Position numbers and translations under genes: made by a program
Notes under the pieces: generated by a model
Told to the model about the DNA's origin: nothing
Database searches by the model: none
What the model saw: the letters and a program-made list of their open reading frames with translations, nothing else
NCBI RefSeq assembly: GCF_009769385.1
Contig: NZ_VKAB01000039.1
Coordinates: 1-64,000 of the forward strand
Direction: 5' to 3'
Origin: Saccharothrix deserti
GTDB lineage: Bacteria; Actinomycetota; Actinomycetes; Mycobacteriales; Pseudonocardiaceae
DNA length: 64,000 nucleotides
Part shown: piece by piece, positions 16,391 to 24,422 of the stretch
Numbering within the stretch: position 1 is the first letter of the stretch
How the letters are laid out: every line of letters starts with the position of its first letter

Positions 16391-16578
16391 CTGACCAGCG
16401 ACAACCACGGTCAGGGAGTCGCACCCCGCCCGGTCGTCCGACCAGCCGAAACAGGCCATGACGAGGGCCTACGGCCCGCTCACTCTCCTCCCTCCCCGCC
16501 GACTCGGCACCCGTTCACGGGTGGCCGTGACGGCACCCCCTTGCCTAGATCCACTACTCAGAGTCACAGGAGTACGTG

Positions 16579-17589
16579 ATGACCACGGCATCACCACACC
16601 GCGACGCACTGATGCGCCACGCCCTTGCCGCCGCCGCGATGGGCTTCCACGTCTTCCCGCTACGCCCCGGAACCAAGATCCCCGCACTTCACGGCGCGAA
16701 GTCCTGCACCCGCACCGGAGCGTGCGCCGCCGGGCACGTCGGATGGGAGCAGCGCGCCACCACCGACCCCGCCGTGATCGAGCGCTGCTGGTTCGCCGGG
16801 GCGTTCAACATCGGCATCGCCCCCGGCAGGAGCGGGCACGTCGTGATCGACCTCGACATGCCGAAGTCGCCCGCCGCACAGGACAAGGACGGCTGTAGTC
16901 GTAGGGGCATCGAGTGGGGCCGCGACGTGCTCACCGACCTCTGCGTACGCGGCGGGCACTCGGTTGCCGAACTGTTCGACACCCGCGCCGTGGCCACCGC
17001 ACGCGGCGGCGAACACCTCTACTACCGGGCACCGTCCGATGTGGAGCTGCGCAACACCGCCGCCACCCTCGGACCACTGATCGACACCCGCGCGGCCGGT
17101 GGCTACGTCGTCGCGCCCGGATCGATCACCCCGGACGGCACCTACAGGACCACCGACACCCGCGACCCCGCCGACCTCCCCCGCTGGTTGGTCCAGGCCC
17201 TCACTCCCAAGCCGCGTACGGCCGTCTCAGCGCCCGTTGTAAGGCGTTCCGAGCGGCTGCCCGCCTACGTCGACGCGGCGGTCAGGGGTGAACGGGACAG
17301 GGTCGCAGCGGCCCAACCAGGCACCCACAACAAGACGCTGTTCGTCGCCGCCGTCGCGTTGGGCCGCCACGTCGGGGAGGGCAATCTCCCCTCGACTACA
17401 GCAGAACACCACCTGTTCACCGCAGCGGCCCACATGATCGGGGATGGCTGCGACTGCACCGAAACCAAGGTCACCCGCACCATCCGCGAAGGACTCCGGG
17501 CCGGAGCCAGCACGCAGCGGCCCAGCCGACCCGGCAACCCCACCCCACCGACCACGGACGGACTGTTCGGCACGCGAGGTGCCGCGTGA
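16579..17589 (+). CDS. bifunctional DNA primase/polymerase (prim-pol), RepPP-type initiator
   Basis: 336 aa; the ATG at 16579 has AGGAG at good distance (a GTG one codon earlier is possible). It carries the N-terminal prim-pol domain of archaeo-eukaryotic primase type: FHVFPLRPGTKIPAL, FNIGIAPGRSGHVVIDLDMPK (catalytic DxD), VATARGGEHLYYRAP and IDTRAAGGYVVAPGS. A helical C-terminal part with a Cys pair (GDGCDCTETKV) follows. Prim-pols replicate the excised circle in one of the three known AICE replication classes. Its stop overlaps the methyltransferase start by 4 bases. It stands apart from tra by the compound hairpin at 16318, so it may have its own promoter. Confidence 0.88.
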   Translation: MTTASPHRDALMRHALAAAAMGFHVFPLRPGTKIPALHGAKSCTRTGACAAGHVGWEQRATTDPAVIERCWFAGAFNIGIAPGRSGHVVIDLDMPKSPAAQDKDGCSRRGIEWGRDVLTDLCVRGGHSVAELFDTRAVATARGGEHLYYRAPSDVELRNTAATLGPLIDTRAAGGYVVAPGSITPDGTYRTTDTRDPADLPRWLVQALTPKPRTAVSAPVVRRSERLPAYVDAAVRGERDRVAAAQPGTHNKTLFVAAVALGRHVGEGNLPSTTAEHHLFTAAAHMIGDGCDCTETKVTRTIREGLRAGASTQRPSRPGNPTPPTTDGLFGTRGAA

Positions 17590-18446
17590 GCCGCCCGCGT
17601 CTGCTGGACCTGTTCTGCTGCGCGGGTGGCGCGTCGGCCGGTTACCGCGCCGCCGGGTTCGACGTGACCGGCGTCGACATCGAACCCCAACCGCACTACC
17701 CGTTCCCGTTCATCCAGGCCGACGCCCTCACCGTCGACCTGACCGGCTACGACGTGATCGCCGCGTCCCCGCCCTGCCAGCGCTGGTCCCAGGCCACGCC
17801 GGAGGACCGCCGGGACGACCACCCCGATCTGATCGACCCCATCCGGCAGCGGCTCCGTGACGCGGTCGCCCGTGGGGACATCTGGGGCTACGTCATTGAG
17901 AACGTCCCCGGCGCACCCCTGATCGACCCGATCACCATCTGCGGCGACACGCTGCGGCTGGGCGTCCGCCGACACCGCCTGTTCGAGTCCAACCTCACCC
18001 TGTACGGCACCCCGTGCCACCACGACCGCGACGCACCGGCCGTGCCGGTCTACGGCTCCTACGGCCAGCGCGGGAGACGAAACCCCGTCGACGGGGAAAC
18101 GTCACGCGGCACGTCCGCCGAAGCAGGCCGCGCGGCGATGGAAATCGACTGGATGCCCTGGCCGAACCTCAAGCAGGCCATCCCGCCCATCTACACCGCC
18201 TGGATCGGCGTACAGCTCATCGGCCACGCGCGCCACCACGCCAAGCCCGTGACGCAAGCACCCAGGGCGCAAACGTCACCCCGCCGCGCCACACCGATGA
18301 CGGAAGCCACCGGCGCCGGTGGAAAGCGTCACTGCCGCTGCGGCAACACGCTCATCCGCCCCGTTACCGGCCGGTGGCCGCGCTACTGCTCCCACGCCTG
18401 CCGACAAGCCGCCTACCGCGAACGCACGAGGAGGAACGCAGCATGA
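17586..18446 (+). CDS. orphan DNA (cytosine-5) methyltransferase with C-terminal zinc ribbon
   Basis: 286 aa, GTG start. C5-methylase motifs in order: I DLFCCAGGASAGYRAAGFDVTGVDI, IV ASPPCQRWS (catalytic Cys), VI VIENVPGAP, VIII GVRRHRLFES, and a target-recognition/IX-X region MEIDWMPWPNLKQAIPPIYTAWIGVQLI. No matching restriction gene is adjacent, so it likely protects the element from host restriction. Two oddities: one palindromic repeat unit (18074-18105) is inserted in the loop before motif IX, and two more (18249-18332) join the methylase to a short C-terminal zinc ribbon (CRCG ... YCSHACRQAAYRER) that is often a separate small protein. The repeats may have fused two genes. Confidence 0.88.
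   Translation: MSRPRLLDLFCCAGGASAGYRAAGFDVTGVDIEPQPHYPFPFIQADALTVDLTGYDVIAASPPCQRWSQATPEDRRDDHPDLIDPIRQRLRDAVARGDIWGYVIENVPGAPLIDPITICGDTLRLGVRRHRLFESNLTLYGTPCHHDRDAPAVPVYGSYGQRGRRNPVDGETSRGTSAEAGRAAMEIDWMPWPNLKQAIPPIYTAWIGVQLIGHARHHAKPVTQAPRAQTSPRRATPMTEATGAGGKRHCRCGNTLIRPVTGRWPRYCSHACRQAAYRERTRRNAA
18074..18105 (+). repeat. palindromic unit inside methyltransferase gene
   Basis: 32 bp, GAGACG-AAAC-CCCGTCGACGGG-GAAA-CGTCAC; the inner stem is a perfect palindrome. It translates as RRNPVDGET within a variable loop and keeps the frame. Same family as the units near 10000, 13600 and 18249. Confidence 0.75.
18249..18332 (+). repeat. two palindromic units at methylase/zinc-ribbon junction
   Basis: Units 18249-18279 (31 bp, GTGACG-CAAG-inner-CAAA-CGTCAC) and 18297-18332 (36 bp, ATGACG-GAAG, inner perfect palindrome CCACCGGCGCCGGTGG, AAAG-CGTCAC). 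They lie exactly between the methylase domain and the C-terminal CxC/CxxxC ribbon. Confidence 0.75.
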
Positions 18447-19684
18447 CCACGACCAACGGCGCGGAACTGCTGGACGAACTACACGCCGCGCTCACCCGCT
18501 ACGTGATCCTGCCGACGCCGGAGGTTGCCGACGCGGTCGTCCTGTGGATCGCCGCCACCCACGCACAACCCGCCTGGGCACACGCGCCCCGGCTGGTCAT
18601 CCGGGGACCGGAGAAGCGGTGCGGCAAGTCCCGACTGCTGGACGTGGTCGAAGCCACCTGTCACGAACCGTTCATCACGGTCAACTCCTCACCAGCCGCC
18701 ATCTACCGATCCGTCACCGATGACCCGCCCACGATGCTGGTCGACGAAGCCGACACGATCTTCGGCCCCAACGCAGGCAACCACGAGGAAGTACGCGGGC
18801 TGCTCAACGCAGGCCACCAGCGAAACCGCCCCACGACCCGCTACGACGCCAACCTCAACAAGGTGGTGACCCTGCCTACCTTCGCCATGGCCGCACTCGC
18901 CGGAATCGGTGCCTTGCCCGACACCATCGAAGACCGCGCCGTGATCGTGAAGATGCGCCGACGTGGCCCCGGCGAGAGCGTCGCGCCGTACCGGATCCGC
19001 CGTGACCGCCCCGGCCTGCGCCGTATCGGCCAACTACTGAACACCTGGCTTCGCGCCGACCTCGACACGCTTGAATCCACCGAACCCGACATGCCGGTCG
19101 AAGACCGCGCCGCCGACACCTGGGAACCCCTGGTGGCCGTCGCCGAACACGCCGGGGGCACCTGGCCCAACCGTGCCCGCGCGGCCGTCCTGGCCCTCAC
19201 CGGCGAAGCCGCCAGCAGCGACCAGGGCTCCCTCCGAATCCGGCTGCTCATCGACTGCCGAACCATCTTCGGCAACCACGCCGCCATCCCTTCCGGCGTC
19301 CTACTCGACCAACTCAAAGCCGACCCCGAAGCACCCTGGACCACCCTCGGCAAAACCGGCATCACCGCCGCGAAACTCGCCGGAATGCTCCGAGAGTTCG
19401 ACATCACCTCGGGCAACGTCCGATTCCCCGACGGCACCCAAGCCAAGGGCTACACCCGTGCCGATTTCGAGGACGCTTGGGCGCGCTACTGCCCACCCCC
19501 CGAGCAGGAGCCGTCCCAGCCGTCCCAACCGTCCCAGCCCTGGTCAGAGCGGGACGGTACGAACCCCTGGGACGGCACGAGCCGTCCCACTAAAACCAGC
19601 CGTCCCGCCCTGACCAGCATCGGGACGGCTGGGACGGCTGGGACGGCTACCCCCCTCACCCGCGTCACCGGAGGTGCGGCATGA
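18443..19684 (+). CDS. DUF3631-type ATPase/helicase-like protein
   Basis: 413 aa from the ATG at 18443 with GAGGAGG upstream. A P-loop-like GPEKRCGKSRLLDVVE and a Walker-B-like TMLVDEADTIFG are followed by EVRGLLNAGHQRNRPTTRYD and the LPDTIEDRAVIVKMRRR block, as in the DUF3631 domain that accompanies prim-pol genes in actinomycete elements. It probably works as the helicase partner of the prim-pol. The C-terminal 60 residues are low complexity (repeated PSQ and GTA) and coded by an inverted GGGACGGCT repeat array. Its stop overlaps the xis start by 4 bases. Confidence 0.78.
   Translation: MTTTNGAELLDELHAALTRYVILPTPEVADAVVLWIAATHAQPAWAHAPRLVIRGPEKRCGKSRLLDVVEATCHEPFITVNSSPAAIYRSVTDDPPTMLVDEADTIFGPNAGNHEEVRGLLNAGHQRNRPTTRYDANLNKVVTLPTFAMAALAGIGALPDTIEDRAVIVKMRRRGPGESVAPYRIRRDRPGLRRIGQLLNTWLRADLDTLESTEPDMPVEDRAADTWEPLVAVAEHAGGTWPNRARAAVLALTGEAASSDQGSLRIRLLIDCRTIFGNHAAIPSGVLLDQLKADPEAPWTTLGKTGITAAKLAGMLREFDITSGNVRFPDGTQAKGYTRADFEDAWARYCPPPEQEPSQPSQPSQPWSERDGTNPWDGTSRPTKTSRPALTSIGTAGTAGTATPLTRVTGGAA
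19511..19648 (+). repeat. inverted CGTCCCAGC repeat array at the 3' end of the DUF3631 gene
   Basis: Three near-tandem copies of CCGTCCCAGC (19511-19537) face three copies of GGGACGGCTG (19621-19648). An inner pair (TGGTCAGAGCGGGACGG and its near-complement ending at 19616) extends the pairing. The whole could fold back over about 140 bases just upstream of xis. It encodes PSQPSQPSQ and GTAGTAGTA. Confidence 0.7.
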
Positions 19685-19989
19685 CCGCGAAGAACACCGC
19701 TGCCATCCTCGCTTTGGTGGCGCAGTTGACGACGCTCCTAGCGGAAGAACAGACGGAATCACGGGACGTGTCGAGCGTCGTCCCAAAGGCCACTGCGGCA
19801 CCGTCGAACCGTGTTCTTCTCACGACGGAGGAGGCAGCGGAAAGGCTCGGAGTCGGCCGCACGACCATGTACCGCCTCATCGGTACTGGAGAGATCGAGT
19901 CGGTGCAGATCGGTCGCCTGCGGCGTATCCACGTCGCGGCGGTGGATGCCTACGCGCGGAAGCTCTTGCAGAACCCGGACGCAGCTTAG
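19681..19989 (+). CDS. xis: excisionase Xis (AICE 2)
   Basis: 102 aa. The C-terminal 55 residues are a MerR-like excisionase domain (LLTTEEAAERLGVGRTTMYRLIGTGEIESVQIGRLRRIHVAAVDAYARKLL). The N-terminal 45 residues add a helix (AAILALVAQLTTLLAEEQ) that may dimerise. It overlaps the DUF3631 stop and precedes int by 11 bases with AGGAGG between. It directs excision together with the integrase. Confidence 0.85.
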   Translation: MTAKNTAAILALVAQLTTLLAEEQTESRDVSSVVPKATAAPSNRVLLTTEEAAERLGVGRTTMYRLIGTGEIESVQIGRLRRIHVAAVDAYARKLLQNPDAA

Positions 19990-20000
19990 GAGGGCGCGGC

Positions 20001-21311
20001 ATGGCTCGCACGAAAAAGACGCGCCAGCCGAACGGCACATCGAGCGTCTACTACGGCAAAGACGGCTACTGGCACGGTCGTGTCACGGTCGGTACGAAAG
20101 ACGACGGAACGCCCGACCGGCGTCACGTCATGCGCAAAGACGAGGGGGAGGTTCGCGACAAGGTCCGCGAACTGGAGAACCAGCGGGACAGCGGCGAAAT
20201 CCGCAAGGCTGGTGCGAAGCGTTGGCGAGTGCGTGAGTGGCTGACCCACTGGGTGGAGAACATCGCCGCGCCGAGCGTGCGCTACAAGACGCTTGAGGGC
20301 TACCGGACGGCGGTCTACAAGCACGTGATCCCCGCGTTGGGTCAGCGGTGGATGGACCAGACCGAAGCGGAGCACTTCGAGAAGCTGTACGCAAAGATGT
20401 TGCGCAGTGGTGACTTCAAACCGGGAACCGTGCACCAGGTGCACCGGACGGCACGGACCGCGTGGCGAGAGGCACGAAAGCGGAAGGTCATCAGGGAAAA
20501 TCCCTTCGATCTCGTGAAGGCACCACGGCTCGAAGAGGACGAAATCGAGCCGTTCGAGCCCGAAGAAGTCCAAGCCCTCATGACGGCCGCGCTCACCAGA
20601 CGCAACGGAGTGCGGTTCATCCTGGCCCTGGCGATCGGCACGAGAAAAGGCGAGTCGCTCGGGTTCCGCTGGTCGCGGCTCAACACCACCACCAAAGTTC
20701 TGAGAGTCAGCAAGCAACGTCAACGGCAAACGTACGAACACGGTTGTTCTGATCCGGCAGCCTGCATCACCACCCGCCACAAGACGAAGCCGTGCCCGGC
20801 CGCGTGCAAGAAGCACAAGAAGTGTCCACCGCCCTGCCCGGTCGGCTGCGTGAAGCACGCGAGGTATTGCCCGGAGCGGATCGGCGGAATCCTGGAAGTC
20901 GACGTGAAGTCGAGCAAGGGACGGCGCGGAATCCGGTTGCCCGATCAGCTCTTCGAGCTGCTGATGAGCCACAAGGAGACACAAGACAAGGAGCGGGAAG
21001 TTGCGGGGGACCTGTGGCAGGAAGGTGACTGGATGTTCACCCAACCCAACGGCAAACCGCTCGACCCACGGGCCGACCACGACGAATGGAAGCGGCTACT
21101 CACGGACGCTGGTGTCCGGGACGCTCGGCTCCACGACGCTCGGCACACCGCCGCGACAGTCCTGCTGCTGTTGGGCGTGCGTGAGCGGGCGGTGATGGAC
21201 TTCATGGGCTGGTCGAACACCAAGGTCGCAGAGCGGTACATGCACGTCACCGCCGCCATGCGTGACGACATCGCGCACCGGCTGAGTGGGTTCCTGTGGA
21301 CCCTCGAATGA
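20001..21311 (+). CDS. int: tyrosine integrase (AICE 2)
   Basis: 436 aa, ATG at 20001 with AGGAGG upstream; the longer frame to 19674 overlaps xis and is rejected. It has a basic N-terminal arm-binding part, core-binding residues about 75-180, and a catalytic domain with box I ALAIGTRKGESLGFRW, box II HDARHTAATVLLLLGV, GWSNTKVAERYMHV (nucleophile Tyr; the usual GH is GW here). Between boxes there is a striking Cys/His-rich insert of about 50 residues with nine cysteines (HGCSDPAACITTRH, CPAACKKHKKCPPPCPVGC), likely a zinc module. It acts at tRNA-Ser(TGA), 77 bases downstream. Confidence 0.92.
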   Translation: MARTKKTRQPNGTSSVYYGKDGYWHGRVTVGTKDDGTPDRRHVMRKDEGEVRDKVRELENQRDSGEIRKAGAKRWRVREWLTHWVENIAAPSVRYKTLEGYRTAVYKHVIPALGQRWMDQTEAEHFEKLYAKMLRSGDFKPGTVHQVHRTARTAWREARKRKVIRENPFDLVKAPRLEEDEIEPFEPEEVQALMTAALTRRNGVRFILALAIGTRKGESLGFRWSRLNTTTKVLRVSKQRQRQTYEHGCSDPAACITTRHKTKPCPAACKKHKKCPPPCPVGCVKHARYCPERIGGILEVDVKSSKGRRGIRLPDQLFELLMSHKETQDKEREVAGDLWQEGDWMFTQPNGKPLDPRADHDEWKRLLTDAGVRDARLHDARHTAATVLLLLGVRERAVMDFMGWSNTKVAERYMHVTAAMRDDIAHRLSGFLWTLE

Positions 21312-21334
21312 GACTGTGAATGAGACTGGACAGG

Positions 21335-21370
21335 ACAAGGGCGGCTCACCGACTGGTGAGCCGCCCTTGT
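21335..21370 (+). terminator. terminator between int and tRNA-Ser
   Basis: Perfect 16-bp stem (21335-21350 with 21355-21370), 4-base loop, followed by TTCTG. It separates the int transcript from the convergent tRNA-Ser gene. Confidence 0.85.
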
Positions 21371-21387
21371 TTCTGCTGGTCAGACTG

Positions 21388-21472
21388 CGGAAGCGGAGGG
21401 ATTTGAACCCCCGGACGGTTGCCCGTCTCCCGCTTTCAAGGCGGGTGCATTCGGCCGCTCTGCCACGCTTCC
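21388..21472 (-). tRNA. tRNA-Ser(TGA)
   Basis: 85 nt. Acceptor GGAAGCG pairs with CGCTTCC; D-arm, anticodon loop CTTGAAA with TGA (21436-21438), a long class II variable arm (GACGGGCAACCGTC) and T-loop TTCAAAT are all present. CCA is not encoded (GCA follows). It is intact and serves as attachment gene for AICEs 1 and 2; its 3' 56 bases are repeated at 9747. Confidence 0.95.
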
Positions 21473-21489
21473 CGGTGTGCGGCAGCAGG

Positions 21490-21960
21490 TTACCCGTCCA
21501 GCGCCCGCAGGTGCGTGATGACCCGGTCGAAGACCTTGGCCACCACCTCCTGCTCCTCCCGCGTCAACAGGTCGATCATGTGCTCCCGCACCCCCTCGAG
21601 GTGGGTCGGCGCCGAACCCTCCAGCAGTGCCATGCCCTCGTCCGTCAGCTCCGCGAACACCCCGCGCCCGTCCTCCGGGCACTCACGCCGCCGCAGCAGC
21701 CCCTCCCGCTCCATCCGCGCCACCTGGTGCGACACCCGGCTCTTGGACGACGCCACCTCGTCCGCCAGCTGCGACATCCGCATCCGCCGCCCCCGCTGCT
21801 CGGACAGCCGCACGAGCACCTCGTAATCGGCCAGCGACACCCCGTGCCCGTCCTGCAGTTCACGGTGCAGTCGGTCGGCGAGCATCGCTGCCCCGACCAC
21901 GTAGTTGCGCCAGGCGCGCATCTCCCCATCGTCAAGCCAACGCGGCTCGTGCTCAGTCAC
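21490..21960 (-). CDS. MarR family regulator
   Basis: 156 aa winged-helix dimer. MarR core: SLADYEVLVRLSEQRGRRMRMSQLADEVASSKSRVSHQVARMEREGLLRRRECPEDGRGVFAELTDEGMALL, flanked by dimerising helices. It lies divergent from the 5'-nucleotidase gene with 129 bases between them; a perfect 12-bp palindrome at 21984-21995 in that gap is the likely operator. Ligand unknown. It is the first core gene right of the tRNA-Ser. Confidence 0.88.
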   Translation of the reverse strand: MTEHEPRWLDDGEMRAWRNYVVGAAMLADRLHRELQDGHGVSLADYEVLVRLSEQRGRRMRMSQLADEVASSKSRVSHQVARMEREGLLRRRECPEDGRGVFAELTDEGMALLEGSAPTHLEGVREHMIDLLTREEQEVVAKVFDRVITHLRALDG

Positions 21961-21983
21961 CTCACCAGGCTAGGCCGCAGATC

Positions 21984-21995
21984 TCCGTTAACGGA
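21984..21995. promoter_or_regulatory. TCCGTTAACGGA palindrome
   Basis: Perfect 12-bp palindrome 24 bases upstream of the MarR start and about 95 bases before the nucleotidase start. It is a candidate binding site for the MarR protein. Confidence 0.5.
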
Positions 21996-22089
21996 CGATC
22001 CATGAACATGTCTGGTGTAGGTCATCTCCGAGAGGCAAACTCCTGCGCCGTACCGCGCCCTCCTACCGGGCGCCGCAGGGAGGAACCGC

Positions 22090-23817
22090 ATGACCTCGTT
22101 CAGACGCACCGCGCAGCGCTCAGCCGCGCTCGCGGTGACGGCGGCGGCCGCGCTGGCGGTCACGCTCGTGCAGAACCCCGCAATGGCCGACAACAAGCCT
22201 GCGCGCACCGTCGACGTCCGGCTGATCGGCATCAACGACCTCCACGGCAACATCGAGCCCCCGACGGGCTCCTCGGGCCGCGTCACGTTGTCCGACGGCA
22301 CGCAGGTCGAAGCGGGCGGCGCGGCGTTCAACGCCACCCACATCAAGAACCTCCAGGCCGAGGTGCGCAACTCGGTGATCGTCGGCCAGGGCGACCTGAT
22401 CGGCGCGTCGCCGATCGTCTCCGCGCTGTTCCACGACGAGCCGACGATCGAGGTCCTGAACCAGGTCGGCATGGACACCACGGCGGCGGGCAACCACGAG
22501 TTCGACGAGGGCTACCAGGAACTGCTGCGCATGCAGCGCGGCGGCTGCCACCCGACCGACGGCTGCCAGTTCCGCGAGACCTACGAGGGTGCGAAGTTCC
22601 CGATCCTCGGCGCGAACGTCACGCTGGCCGAGAACGACCGCCCCGCGCTGCCCCCGTTCTGGGTGGAGTTCCGCGACGGCGTCCCGATCGGCTTCATCGG
22701 CATGCCGCTGAAGGACGTGCCGATCCTGGTCGACCCGAACGGCATCAAGGAGCTGGAGTTCGGCGACGAGGTCGCCGCCGCCAACCGGTACGCGGACCTG
22801 CTGAACTGGCTCGGCGTGAAGTCGATCGTGCTGCTGATCCACCAGGGCGACAACACCGCGGGCGGCGGGCCGGACGAGTGCCGCACGGTCGTGGGCGGCC
22901 CCGGCCGCAAGATCGCCGAGCAGGTCAGCCCGAAGATCGACGCGGTGTTCTCCGGTCACAGCCACCAGCACTACAACTGCACGGTCACCGACCCGGCGGG
23001 CAACCCGCGCCCGTTCATCGAGGGCCTGGCGTTCGGCCGCGAGCTGTCCGTCGTCGACATCAAGATCGACAAGCGCACCCGTGAGGTGGTCCGGTCCGCG
23101 ACCGTCGCCCGCAACCACGTGGTGACCAAGAACGTCACCCCGGACCCGGAGATCCAGGCGATCATCGACCTGGCCAAGTCGAAGTCCGGCCCGATCGCGA
23201 ACCGCCCGGTCGGCACGATCGCGCAGGACATCCTGCGAGCGCAGAACGCGGCGGGCGAGTCCGCGCTCGGCAACCTGATCGCCGACTCGCAGCTGGCCTC
23301 CACCACGGACAACGGCGCGGTCCTCGCGCTGATGAACCCGGGCGGCGTGCGCGCCGACCTGACCTACGCCTCCTCGCCCGCGGGTGAGGGCAACGGCGTG
23401 GTGACCTACGGCGAGGCGTTCACCGTGCAGCCGTTCGGCAACATCCTGCAGACGGTGACGTTGACCGGCGCGCAGATCAAGGCGGCGCTGGAGCAGCAGT
23501 GGCAGGTCGTCAACGGCGCGCAGCGGCAGATCATCCTCCAGCCGTCGAAGGGCCTGACCTACTCGTGGTCGGCGTCCGCGCCGATCGGTTCGAAGGTGTC
23601 GAACATCGTCCTGAACGGAACGCCGTTGGACCCGGCCGCGAACTACCGGGTCACGATCAACAGCTTCCTCCAGGGCGGCGGTGACGGCTTCAGCGCCTTC
23701 ACCGGCGGCACCGGGATCACCGGTGGCGGCATCGACCTGGACGGCTTCAGCGCCTACCTGGCCGCCAACCCGAACACCACCCCGCCGGCGCTCGGCCGCA
23801 TCACCAACACGCCGTGA
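22090..23817 (+). CDS. secreted bifunctional metallophosphatase/5'-nucleotidase
   Basis: 575 aa. It has a signal peptide (basic start SFRRTAQR, then an alanine-rich hydrophobic core and cleavage after about AMA-D). The N-terminal metallophosphoesterase domain shows LIGINDLHGN, GQGDLIGASP, AGNHEFDEG and SGHSHQHYNC (two-metal site). The C-terminal 5'-nucleotidase substrate domain spans about 370-560 (ALGNLIADSQLA, NPGGVRADL, YGEAFTVQPFGNIL, NSFLQGGGDGFSAF). It hydrolyses extracellular nucleotides to nucleosides and phosphate, a phosphate and purine scavenging role. The length is usual. A hairpin terminator follows at 23822. Confidence 0.93.
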   Translation: MTSFRRTAQRSAALAVTAAAALAVTLVQNPAMADNKPARTVDVRLIGINDLHGNIEPPTGSSGRVTLSDGTQVEAGGAAFNATHIKNLQAEVRNSVIVGQGDLIGASPIVSALFHDEPTIEVLNQVGMDTTAAGNHEFDEGYQELLRMQRGGCHPTDGCQFRETYEGAKFPILGANVTLAENDRPALPPFWVEFRDGVPIGFIGMPLKDVPILVDPNGIKELEFGDEVAAANRYADLLNWLGVKSIVLLIHQGDNTAGGGPDECRTVVGGPGRKIAEQVSPKIDAVFSGHSHQHYNCTVTDPAGNPRPFIEGLAFGRELSVVDIKIDKRTREVVRSATVARNHVVTKNVTPDPEIQAIIDLAKSKSGPIANRPVGTIAQDILRAQNAAGESALGNLIADSQLASTTDNGAVLALMNPGGVRADLTYASSPAGEGNGVVTYGEAFTVQPFGNILQTVTLTGAQIKAALEQQWQVVNGAQRQIILQPSKGLTYSWSASAPIGSKVSNIVLNGTPLDPAANYRVTINSFLQGGGDGFSAFTGGTGITGGGIDLDGFSAYLAANPNTTPPALGRITNTP

Positions 23818-23821
23818 GGAA

Positions 23822-23862
23822 CGCCCTGTGAGCGGACGCTTCTACGGTCCGCTCACAGGGCG
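23822..23862 (+). terminator. terminator after 5'-nucleotidase
   Basis: Perfect 16-bp stem (23822-23837 with 23847-23862) just after the stop codon; no strong U-tract. Confidence 0.75.
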
Positions 23863-24422
23863 CCCCACAGCGTGCTCACCGCGCGCGACGGCCGTCCACT
23901 GAGTCGGATTAATTCTGTTTCACCAGTTCAGGGACGTGGCTAACGGTTGTGCATTGCGCCGATCAGGCGCATGCTCGAAGCAGGACCTGCCACCGGCGGA
24001 ACCCGAGCTGACCCGCCGGCGGCACGCCCGGAAGGGGTAGGTGGTGCGGTGCAGGTAAGTCCTCGCGGTGACGATGCGCGTTCGAACCGCAACCCCGCGG
24101 GCGGAGCGGTCAAGAGATCGGCCCGGTCGCGAACGTGAGCGGTTCCGACGGGGTATTCGAGCGCACGACGCCATCGGCGCCATCGCCGCGCTTGACGATG
24201 TTGACCCGGGAAGTCTGAGGGCGTCGTCTCCGACGTCGACGCCGACCGCGGTCCACGCCGACCTCGTCACGAACGGTTTCGTCACCTCCACATGGGAAAC
24301 CCCGGGTGCGGTGCCCCGACGTCGGGTCCCGCACCCGGGGCTTATTGTTGTGCGGCTTCGGTGGGTTCTTCGGGTTCCGTGGCCTCTGTGGTCTCTGTGG
24401 GCCCTTGGCGGGAGGACGCGCG
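23863..24422. other. 560-base gap without supportable gene; hairpin at 24299-24340
   Basis: Frames here on both strands lack family features and are arginine-rich shadows. The only structure I see is an inverted repeat ACCCCGGGTGCG/CGCACCCGGGG at 24299-24340 followed by CTTATTGTTG, which looks like a terminator for a plus-strand transcript. That would imply a short untranslated or unrecognised RNA upstream of it. Confidence 0.5.

Larger units (their letters stand above)
9747..21385. mobile_element. AICE 2, integrated in tRNA-Ser(TGA)
   Basis: The element is bounded by the 56-bp direct repeats 9747-9802 and 21386-21441. It holds about 17 genes: PP2C-like phosphatase and GntR regulator (minus), then a plus-strand transfer/replication operon with Spd-like proteins, a TraB-like translocase, a prim-pol initiator, a C5 methyltransferase, a DUF3631 protein, Xis and Int. 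The int gene is next to the intact tRNA, as expected for the attachment end that restores the tRNA. The first 280 bases (9803-10082) carry only palindromic repeats. Confidence 0.92.

Noticed and set aside
14113-16404. 763-aa open frame on the minus strand opposite the AICE 2 translocase
   Set aside because: His/Arg/Asp-rich shadow of a high-GC gene; the plus strand has Walker motifs and membrane helices.
20001-21311. Cys-rich segment of the AICE 2 integrase considered as a separate inserted gene
   Set aside because: The frame is continuous and similar, shorter inserts occur in the other integrases at a comparable place.
21627-23084. 485-aa plus-strand frame overlapping MarR and nucleotidase genes
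   Set aside because: Ala/Pro/Arg-rich shadow spanning two genes on opposite strands with clear families.
23920-24291. 123-aa minus-strand and overlapping plus-strand frames in the 560-base gap
   Set aside because: Arg/Ser-rich composition, no start signal or domain; treated as noncoding.
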